This document shows positions 55,416 to 64,000 of a stretch of 64,000 bases of DNA, in pieces. Made by a program: the position numbers and the translations under genes. Position 1 is the first letter of the stretch, and each line of letters begins with the position of its first letter. Under the pieces are notes generated by a model that worked only from the letters and a program-made list of their open reading frames with translations, was not told the DNA's origin and searched no databases. This DNA comes from Pezicula radicicola. Taxonomy: Eukaryota; Ascomycota; Leotiomycetes; Helotiales; Dermateaceae. The stretch spans positions 251,223 to 315,222 of the forward strand of contig PDUO01000033.1 of the NCBI GenBank assembly GCA_003008705.1, given 5' to 3'.

Positions 55416-55800
55416 ATGAAGTTCCTCGCAACAGCCAGCCTTTTGGCATTAGTTTCTAAGTAAGTTATCAGGAGAAGAAGGAAGGAAGGAAAACGTAGCT
55501 AACCCTTTTTCTTTGCTTTAATAGTGTCTACGCGACTCAGGTTATATGTGAGAAAGGCAGTAATGCTCAAGCTGTCTGCTCAGCCTCTGGCGGAAGAGTC
55601 TCCACGGTTCCACATTACGGCGAGGTGGTAAGTTCTACACAAGAAAAAAATATAGAATGCCCTTAATTTGCAGCTAGCCAGCTAATAATATTTTGTTCAA
55701 ACAGTGCTGTACTACTGAAGCCTACTATACTACTTTTATGGCAAATTGCAGGAAGTACGGGGGATCTACTATCTTTTCTACGGCGGAGAACATCTGTTAA
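55416..55800 (+). CDS. Small secreted cysteine-rich protein (effector candidate)
   Basis: Exons 55416-55459, 55525-55627 and 55705-55800 join in phase to 80 residues. Residues 1-18 form a clear signal peptide (MKFLATASLLALVSNVYA). The mature part of about 62 residues contains six Cys in the order C, C, CC, C, C: TQVICEKG, AVCSASGG, CCTTEAYY, ANCRKYGG and a C-terminal NIC. Six Cys allow three disulfides. The intron positions are canonical (GTAAGT donors both times). No family is recognised; the pattern is common among apoplastic effectors and antimicrobial-like proteins of plant-associated fungi. It lies 250 bases from the MITE island and is isolated from other genes. No transit or propeptide processing site is obvious. 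Confidence 0.75.
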
Positions 55801-57972
55801 TATCAGTTTGCGCTGATCTGGTGGTTGAAGACATGAGAAGCACGTCTTCGAGGCAATCCTATACGTAGAACAATTGAACGTTCAAGCTACAGTTACAGAA
55901 CGTAAATTCCTTCATGCCATGTGACGAGAGAGAAGTGCGGACTTTTAGCTGAAGGAAGACTCTTACAGAAATCTAAAGATCGATATTTATCGCAGTAGGG
56001 TCTTGTAAATTTAGGATTGTAGGAGCCTGTTGGGATTACGAGCTACGGTAGGCGTAGTAGGCTACAATGAGTGTAGTAGTAAGGTTATTTAGAGTATTTA
56101 CGAGGTAGGCAAAACTTGTCACGATTTAAGTGCAATATACAAGCCCCCTCGAGTTCTAACAAGGTGCATACAAAAGTTACAGAGGCCGATAGTAAAGAGT
56201 GGAAAGCTATGACGGACAATGAAAACAACCCTTTTCGAAGGGAAGCGGCTAAAGACAAAGAGGGGCATAAGAAGGTGATGAAGGAATATATGAAGATCAA
56301 CGCAGAGTTCCTCTAGTCATTCTCAGTCCAAGACCTAGAATTCTTACCCTTGCTGGAAAACGAACCCTTGATCCAAAGTCTGGCCCTGGCTGTACAATAC
56401 CAGATAGAGAATAATTTTACTGTTTTTGGAACCAAAGAGTAGGTCGGATCTGGATGGAGTATAACAAAAGAAATACAATTGCACTTCATCCTAAGTTTAT
56501 TCCTACCAATTCTCAGTCCTATACACATGCCATTCTAGCTTGATTCTAGCCTCTATCGAGTATTATGCAGCACCTTATCAAAGCATACAGCTCGACTAGA
56601 ATAATACCTCCTCTTCAGCTATTCGATAGGTTCAGAGCGATACAGCAAGTTAAAACCCTTCGGATTTATCCGAAAACTTCTGATCGAGGGGATGTTTTCG
56701 TGAACTTTGCCTCGCTTATCTATATCTACATCCAGCCCTTTCTCAAAGAAAGACGCAGCGAAGTCTTAGCATTTCTTAGCCCATGCACTGTCATCTCAGA
56801 GACTTCGCATGTAAATCTTAGGTGTGAAATAATTAAAATACCATAGATACGTATTTTCACATTACAACCAATGGCTTTGAGACTGCGATACTACGACAAC
56901 TGTGGATATTATTTCGACCACTTTCATAGTCATGGGGCGTTTGAGTTCTTGTTCTATACACGCCGAATATAAGAAATTGGATGGTGGTTATTTGTTCAGA
57001 GATGGTACTCTAGAGTCTCAGAGTCTATTCTTGCTACACCAGAGGATAACTTCGGCCAGCAGGTGATCAAATCTGACATCCATCTTACCCTCGCCTCTTA
57101 AATCTTTCTCTCTTCTCAGTTCATCGTTTCCTTCTCTTTTACCTTCAAGTAGCGAATAGTTTCCATTTTGGCATCTTGTTTGAAATCTCGGAAATAATTG
57201 GAGATATTGCAACACTTTCTTATGATTTTTTTCAGGCTGCGCTTCACTTGGAATTACCCCTGCTATACTTGCCAGGAATCACAATTCAGCGTATCAAGGT
57301 AGGGTAGTTGGGATATGATAGGTTAGAATAGAATAGGCAGGGAATAACATTGTTTTGGCGAGGCGTATCTAATAGATGTTGTTTGGGCACCATGAACTGC
57401 TCAAACCCGTACAGAATATCCGGGGGACTCGTCATGAGGCAATATACGAGTTCAAGGCGAATGATGCTAAGACCTTGGGCTGGTTGGGGGGAGATTTGTA
57501 ACATACCTATTTAGGGCCAAGGATTTGCACATCAATCAAACAAGTTTCAAGCACCAAGGTAGCATATCCAAATGGTAGGCAAATCAAAACTTTAGCATAA
57601 ATTAGAGGGCGAAGCAAATGCTATTCATTACCACATAATCATTCTCGAGCTAAAGTTCTAAGACACATTGATGAAGCGGAGTTCCTCCTTCCTCCACACA
57701 TTTATATAAACAAGAACACCGAGATAGCTGGCGAATTTGATGCGAGAATGCGTTGACGATCCTTTCGCTCCAAGAGATCTGATGGCACAAAGTGACTCCC
57801 CGAGTTCGAAAGTGAGCAGGGTTGTATTAGAAATATATAGAGATTAGTCTCAAAGAAAGAAAAGAAATAAGAAATCCTTAACCTATTACTGGCCTTGTTT
57901 GCTTTGCCGAAAAGCTGCAAACTCCATTCACCAAAGCCGGAAATCCCTACATCATCTTCAAAACACTCAAGT
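55801..57972. other. Long interval without a supported gene
   Basis: Frames such as 56116-56316 (charged, Lys/Glu-rich, no ATG) and 56565-56846 have no recognisable content. Composition is moderately AT-rich. No repeats above background were noticed. Confidence 0.4.
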
Positions 57973-60235
57973 TCAGCGAACATTCGCCACCGGTCTCTGA
58001 AACCCAAACCTAAACTTATGAACCCTAAACATCCTCTCCAACACCGGCGTCTCCATCCGCAGCACCGTCTCCCTATACAGCGTCTGCGTCTTCCAATCAT
58101 ATGAGCACAACACCGCTCTCTGCATGCCTCCCTCCCTGCCACACAAAATAGCAGCAACAGGCGGTCTCACAGCCGTGAACATCGTCACCGTCGAAGTATA
58201 CGTATCGACCAGCGTAAACACCTTCATTCCTCCAAATCCAGGGGTTTTGGCCTGTTCCAACATATCTCGAACAGCGGGGTCGATTGTGGGATCAAGGCCT
58301 ACGCATTCGCCGTCTGGGTTCTGCTCATGGCGTGAGAGTGTACTGCCTGATGCGGCCCACTTGAGGCGACCGTTGTAGGAGCCATAGATACTGGATTCGA
58401 TGGTCGCGAGATCGAGATAGCCTTCGAAGCCGAAGAACCAGGCTTGGACTCCCCAGAGTTTACCGCCGTAAATGAGACGGACTAAGTACGGTGAGGCGAG
58501 GATGACTACCAAGCTGATGACAAGCAAGATTGCCCCGATAGTGCCGTAGATCGGACTAACCTTGGCATAGGAAGCAAGGACTGCTCCGGTTAAGAAATAG
58601 GCTGGTGAGGCGTGCAGCAGAGTGCGAGAACCGAATCTCTTCCATGAACCTCGGGTGAGATACGCCACGGTGGCAAATGCCTTCCATCGGATTGCTGCAC
58701 CAAATGCTCCATCCAGGATGACTGTATCGCCTGGACCCATGCCAGCAACTTGACAATTTGGATAGATATCCCACAGACTGCTGTTCCAGGCATCGTCCAT
58801 GGCAAGCCAGTGGCCTTTTGGATCGTTGGGTAGCATGCAGACGAGTCGCTCAAGTAGCATATCGCTGTCGTTCGCCATGGAAAGTCGAGCAAAGGCTTGG
58901 AACGTCGAATCGCTCCTATCGACTTTGGGACGCTGTCTCAAGAGGCCCATGAGAACATATGACAAGTCTCCGTCAAAGTAGCGTGTTGTCTGTCTTTTGG
59001 TCAGACAATTAAGAGCGATAGAAACGAGTTCCAAACGACTCAAGTCTAACGTCTTATTGTAGTGATCGACCAACTGTCTAGAGATCAGTGGATCGCGCCA
59101 CACAACAGCTGCGAAGTGTTTCTTGGGAACATTCCAAGAATGGCCAGTGTGTCCTCTAGTGTAGACTTTGATGGGATGGTCCGCACTGCTGAGCAAAACT
59201 TCAGGCAATGTCCACATACGCTCTCCCCACATCTTCAGCATCTCTTCTCTGGTATTCATTTCTGGTCTTTTGGGAGAGGGACCAATGGCGATGACGAGAG
59301 AATGAGCACCGCGCATCACGTCGCTGATGCGATAGACGGCATCTTCTACTTCCTCATCGCTGCCCATGCAGCTTCCAGCAACCCAGAACGCAGGGATCTG
59401 GGCTGCTCTAGCTGCTCGCTCAGCGATGACGTGGAGATCGTTCATATCTTCGTCAGAATCGTTGTCGAATTGCTCGGTTGTGTAGCCGATGAAGAGGTAC
59501 TCGGTATCAGCATGAGCTTGTTCAACTTCTCGCACAGAGACCCCGTGCATCTCTCGCTCATGTGGCTTGTTGAGAAAGCACAAATACTTGGGCCCCAGAG
59601 ACCGCTCAAGCAGGGAAGAACCTGCCTGTTCGCCAGAGCGGGGATTCGGACCCTCCAACTGGTTTCTAGCGACCTTTGGGTAGCCCCAATATCGGTAGGG
59701 GAATGGGTCGTAGAAGCCTTGATTTCTGACCTCCCCTTCAGCGGCATTGGGTTGGAATGCTAGCTGTTGATAATGAATAACTGTAGTAGAGCTTGGTAAG
59801 GTATTTCCACTTACCACGCAGACAAGGGCACAACACGCAGGAATCCATTTCCAAGCCAGCGTGGTCCAATGGGCTCCATCCCAATCATTCATATCAGGTG
59901 GAAGAGTTGAGAATGGAAAGTTGGCAGCTTGTATATAAGATGGACTGACATCCCTGATGAACGTTCGTCGCCATGTTGAGTTCTGCTCACCACTGTAGAT
60001 ATCCTGAGTCACTTGGACCACAAGCTTGGCTACGTGGCCATCATATGGACTCAAATATCTATCTTCCTCTGGTCCGTTCCAAACTCTCTGCATTATATCA
60101 CGATGGCGATTTTGAGTGAGCTCAGCGAAGAAACGACCGGGCATCTGGTATATATTAGGATACTTCCATCTGAGCCTCCCGTCATGGTTCAAGGCATTTG
60201 CGTAGCCCAATTGGTAGGTTTGACGGGCATTCTAC
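57973..60235 (-). CDS. Large HET-like membrane-anchored protein
   Basis: A long frame, about 745 codons from 60210. The true start lies further upstream, because the first codon of the frame is TTG and an intron acceptor (GCTGTAG) precedes it near 60236. A 51-base GTAAGT...CAACAG stretch near 59815-59765 is probably an unspliced intron inside the frame. Features in order: GYANALNHDGRLRWKYPNIY at the start; a HET-like central part with ARAAQIPAFWVAGSCMG, then DAVYRISDVMRGAHSLVIAI and ERMWTLPEVLLSS; then two membrane spans near residues 545-600; then a C-terminal GFGGMKVFTLVDTYTSTVTM region. It matches a widespread uncharacterised fungal family related to HET incompatibility proteins. Role unknown; no break seen. 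Confidence 0.72.
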
Positions 60236-60493
60236 AGCAATATCGTCAGAGCATGTTTTCTTTTCTAGAGGAGGGATTTTATATTGCTCTGCTACAAACA
60301 TTGTTTTGTGTGATGGTAGTATCTGCGATGCCTGATCTCTCCCCGAATTTCAGAGGCGCCTATAAATCTGTCATCATCCTAACGGCCAAAAATACGACGA
60401 AGCTTATCTACCGTTCTAATTCCATTATGTTGAGGCGGAGCTGCAGAAGGCTAGCTTTATGTTAGCAAAGGTTTGTAAGTCAAGGCAAAGGTT

Positions 60494-61580
60494 TCATACC
60501 TGAGGCCCCTCGCTGTATACCTGAACCGGTAGCTGAGGGGGTGGATAGTAAGTTTGTTGGATTGGAGACCCTGGATTGTATTGACCTCCATTAGCAGGTG
60601 GTCGAAAAGTGCCCCCTTGTGCAGATTGGTTTGCCCTATGCTCGCTAAGACCACCAGGCAGTCCAGTGTTATACACTGGAGTCTGTGCTGGCCCGGGAGG
60701 GTAGGAAACAGGACTGCCTTGGCCATTGCTTTGGACTGTTCCAGCTCCATGAACGTTCCCTGAAGCAACGACTGGTCGGGTTTGACCTGGGACAAAACGA
60801 CCTCCATGCCGCTTTGGGCCGATGGGACCGGCTGGAATCCTCGATGGGGACGAGTTCTCCGAAGAGACGGTACTGGAGGTGCCATAACTAACTGCTCCAC
60901 CTTGCATCGGAGAGGGGATGTATGAAGCCTGAGTTGGTGGCAATGGAGCATCCTGGCGACTCTTTTGCGCCGGGATCCGACTTGGGTCGAAGGATCCCCC
61001 ATGAGCCTTTCGAGGAGCATACCCATTTCCTCGAGCATCGTTCGAAGCACTTTGCATCTGCGCGTTGCTATTCTCACCTTTTGAAGCTTGTGATGTACCA
61101 TGTATCTTGTTACTGGTTAGTACTATCTCATACAATCTACTCTGAGTATAGTCTCTTACCACACGTCCCTCTTCCTGCTGAGCAATTATCTGAGCCTCGT
61201 ATAGCTCCATGTGAGGCTTTGGTTCCGACTAGGAGATTGGTCAGCACTTGAGCTTGCTGAGCAATGGAGAGATGCTAGTTACCATTGTGATATTCTTCTA
61301 GCCTGACTGCTTTAATGACCATTCTCTGATGGGCTTTTTGAGCGGTAGACCCACAGGGACAGAATTTGATAGCAAATGTTAGTACCAGACCTGAGGGGAG
61401 GACGTGGTATTTCAGCCCAATACCAAGTTGGCACCCTTTCTTGTCACACCATTCCAGCCCGTCCTTGATTCTAGGCAGCCTCAATATCAGAGCACTTCGA
61501 TCTTCATCTACGGCAGTTACACCATTGTGATTTGTTTTCAGCCTCAGTGACTCACGCCGGCCTTCTATAGGCTGGCTTCT
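60494..61580 (-). CDS. Hypothetical Pro/Gly/Ser-rich protein
   Basis: A compact N-terminal region reads ALILRLPRIKDGLEWCDKKG, then GLKYHVLPSGLVLTFAIKFC, then AHQRMVIKAVRLEEYHN. It is followed, across a probable intron near 61275-61220, by MELYEAQIIAQQEEGRV. A further 54-base in-frame intron ends near 61108. The remainder is low complexity: SRIPAGPIGPKRHGGRFV and QQTYYPPPQLPVQVY, to the stop at 60494. The first splice does not close cleanly in phase, and no certain start ATG is visible above 61484, so limits are approximate. The N-terminal part may be a small globular domain; I do not recognise it. Confidence 0.5.
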
Positions 61581-62109
61581 TCCTCCATCCCTAGATTTTA
61601 AGCTTGCCTCTTAGATGTCTTCCAGTCCAGAATATTTACTTTTTGGAAGCGGATATCCACCTCCGCGCCTCCCAAGAAGAGCTTACCTATCACAGGCTAT
61701 CTGGTAGGCAGACAGCCCGTTCTGACTTCTAAGAGTCAGCCTCAAAAACCACTTTATACCATGCTCGTATAAAGTCCTATAAATAGGACGAATGGAGGTA
61801 GAACCAAGCCTAGCAATTGCCATGAACGCATGGGGGCGGAAGTTCCCGCCCGAAATTCGTCATACGCTCACTCCAATGTTTCAGCCGTGGCGTTTTCTGT
61901 GCAGCAATCACTATTGAAACTTCCCGCTTCGGCTATTTTGGGCCAATTGCTCCCCGAGTTCGACTTTAAGTGGAAATGAAAGCCGTACACCACTTTTACG
62001 AAGAGCCGCTTGTATATTCGAGGTCAGGATCCTATGAGATAGTTTCGCGAGTTACCTGACTTCTCTGCAGAACCTCCGGATCCCAACCGCGACATGCATC
62101 CTTAACAAT
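61581..62109. other. Intergenic between divergent genes, no gene seen
   Basis: Holds the presumed promoters of the hypothetical protein and the CorA-like gene. No recognisable motif. Confidence 0.4.
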
Positions 62110-63795
62110 ATGTCTTTTTGCGACAACAATACTCTGTTCGCTGCTTTCTATGACTCTGGAGCCGGTGTCAATTCGAACGAGGCAGTGGAATATATAGACT
62201 GGCCATCAGGTATACTCCCTGTGTAAATCAAGTCGTCGGCGAATCTGAACCTAATTTGTAGATGCAGAAAATGTTGGAAATCCATTACGAAAGACATTAG
62301 TCACTGAGTTACTAAGAAGTCCTCCGCCTGACATAAGAATTATGTGAATCGCCTGCTCTCTATTTAGGCTCAAATACTTTCATCCTGCTATCGAACGCTT
62401 AAGTACTAACAAGAACTTCAGATTTGCACCTCTTGACCTTGACCTAGAGGCCTTAGCCGACGAAAAGGACCGTGCCTACGCTCTCCAGTGGCAGCGGATA
62501 AATCACACTCTCTTCGAGAGATACGATGTACCCCCAGATTTTCTTGAAGAGAGATTGCATAGCGCCTGCCTGGGAAGTGGCAGTCGCACATACAAAGATG
62601 GCTCAAATGGTTCGTAATACAGCGTAAATGGGCTTTGTAGATATGAAGCTGACCTTACAAGCATTTTGGTTCCATTACCTCTGCAAAGCCGTCGACATCG
62701 AAGATGGGAGCAATGCAGATGAGGAGTTCCCACAGATTACCGATCATCACCCAGATAAAGAGATAGAACTCCACAAATTAAGCCAGACAAACTGGACCTG
62801 GTTGCGTGCTGGGTTTTTCCTAAAATGGGGCCCACTCAAGGAGAGAACACCGAACGGGACATTGATAAACCCAGTGACTCTCCTCTGTTTTGGTGCGTCA
62901 CAAGCTATGAAGAACCGGTTCGGAAGAATTCCAAACGGCCCCACTTGGAGAATGGATATAGACCCCTTTCAGCTTTTTGTGGTCGTCCTCGACGAGCTAT
63001 TCCAGGAGATGGATAAGCAGGTTTGGAATCTGTCCGATGTATTTCGTGGCATTGAATATGTACGTAGGACTTTCAAGACGATGCGAAAACTAGTTGACTG
63101 TGCCTAGAAAGCGTTCATAGAAGCAGATCAGACCTCCTACTCGACTTCGAGGTCAAAGCGAGACTTCGCAGGTCTGCACAATGTCGCGAAGTACTGCATC
63201 TACCTGAAAGAGGCATTCAAAGCTATTGACCTCGCGATAGAAGATTTGATCACTGAACACAATCGACTATTTAATTCCGACGAAGCGGTCAAGACAAAAG
63301 CCGGACTGAAGCATAAACGAGGACTGTTCAAGTCAGTGAGCCTGCGCCTTGACAGTTTGGACAAAAGAACTCAGAACATCCTCAACCTTGTAAGTAAAGC
63401 TTCTTAGAGGGAGGCTCGTATTGCGTAAAACAGCTGACTAGACTCGGTAGACTTTCAACCTGGTCGCCCAGCAAGACAATAGTGTGATGCTCAAAGATAG
63501 CAAGACGATGAAGGCAATTGCAATCGTAACTATGTTTTTCCTGCCAGCAACATCGGTTGCCGCCATATGTGGCAGCCAATTCTTTGGCCTCGACACTAGT
63601 CAATCCCCACCTGAGATTCGTGTTGCAGGGCGCATATGGATTTTCTGCATCGTGGCTGTAGTAATGACAGGGGTGGTGCTGGGTTCATGGTGGATGCTCA
63701 CTGAGAGTACTTTTGCTTTGCAGAATGAGGGGAAGAAGAGATGGAATAATTGGCTCTTCAGAAGACAGAAACAACGCAAACAGAATGTCTGCTGA
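62110..63795 (+). CDS. CorA-like (Mg2+ transporter superfamily) membrane protein
   Basis: Exons 62110-62209, 62262-62609, 62662-63059, 63108-63389 and 63451-63795 join in frame to 490 codons. The order fits fungal CorA-like proteins. A soluble N-terminal half (LKYFHPAIERLSTNKNFRFA, HHPDKEIELHKLSQTNWTWL) is followed by a long helix region (AKYCIYLKEAFKAIDLAIED, SVSLRLDSLDKRTQNILNL). The C-terminal signature comes next: NLVAQQDNSVMLKDSKTMKA, then AIVTMFFLPATSVAAI and a second membrane span IFCIVAVVMTGVVLGSWWM. A TGA at 62345-62347 interrupts exon 2. A 24-base GTGAAT...TTAG stretch around it would remove the stop without changing frame, but is too short for a normal intron. The gene is therefore either weakly broken or has an odd splice. 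Function as an ion channel is inferred. Confidence 0.72.
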
Positions 63796-64000
63796 AGGCG
63801 CTTTAGCACTGTTACGGTGCTGAGGATCCCAAACCCAGGGTGTGAAGATGTTCAGACACAACTCGAAGCAACTTCTCCGGTTTCTCTAGCATCAGGATCT
63901 GCTACTCTCTAGCAGGGCTTCGCTTCGAAACAGGACTAGGGAGCAGAAGCAGGCTCGCAGTTGGCGATGTCTTCGCGACTCTTCTAGGCTATCTAGCAAG
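63796..64000. other. 3' flank to the window end
   Basis: No feature recognised. Confidence 0.4.

Noticed and set aside
60013..60465. A 150-codon plus-strand ORF with protein-like appearance
   Set aside because: It is the antisense shadow of the conserved N-terminal region of the HET-like gene on the minus strand.
1..64000. Reassignment of TAG to glutamine as an alternative genetic code
   Set aside because: The Zn2Cys6 gene ends on TAG and other intact genes end on TAA and TGA in the normal way; nonsense positions also include TAA and TGA, so C-to-T mutation explains them better.
1..64000. tRNA, rRNA or CRISPR features
   Set aside because: No cloverleaf-like or rRNA-like sequence and no regularly spaced identical repeats were recognised; CRISPR is not expected in a fungus.

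Overview
The window is nuclear DNA of a filamentous ascomycete (Pezizomycotina). Genes carry short GT-AG introns of about 45-80 bases. Families such as a Zn2Cys6 regulator, fungal rhodopsin-domain (PTH11-like) membrane proteins, a LaeA-type methyltransferase, P450s and a HET-like protein are typical of that group. Gene blocks of ordinary composition alternate with very AT-rich gene-empty stretches (1.64-2.1, 7.5-8.4, 15.4-16.0, 27.9-28.4, 41.74-42.26 and about 52.2 kb). Many relic genes carry TAG/TAA in place of Gln and TGA in place of Arg codons, the footprint expected of repeat-induced point mutation (RIP). The class is not certain; Leotiomycetes is a guess.

Layout. 0-7.2 kb: a decayed reducing polyketide synthase end, an intact amino-acid permease, a broken polytopic membrane protein and a flavin monooxygenase fragment, perhaps remains of a secondary-metabolite cluster. 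8.4-27.2 kb: the richest block, resembling an aromatic (phenylpropanoid/stilbene) catabolic neighbourhood. It holds an intact vanillyl-alcohol-oxidase-type flavoenzyme divergent from a carotenoid/stilbene-cleaving oxygenase whose 3' half is replaced by a Tc1/mariner relic. It continues with an intact vanillin-dehydrogenase-like ALDH, an internally deleted salicylate-hydroxylase-like monooxygenase, an MDR oxidoreductase, an alpha/beta-hydrolase pseudogene, an intact P450, an intact amidase and a Zn2Cys6 regulator. 27.5-41.6 kb: an MFS fragment, two rhodopsin-domain proteins, an unusual motif array, a bacterial-style MarR-GNAT fusion, a PHO80-like cyclin, a dead FAD amine oxidase and a RING fragment.

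42.8-46.4 kb: a divergent P450/methyltransferase pair. The methyltransferase is interrupted by a perfect foldback hairpin and a Gln-to-TAG change. 48.6-55.2 kb: an MFS pseudogene, a minisatellite, two convergent transposon-like relics (one an Ulp1-type protease) and an island of four inverted-repeat (MITE-like) elements. 55.4-64 kb: a cysteine-rich small secreted protein (effector candidate) beside the MITE island, a HET-like membrane protein, a proline/glycine-rich hypothetical protein and a CorA-like membrane protein.

All exon limits were worked out by eye from splice consensus, reading-frame closure and family resemblance. No database search was run.
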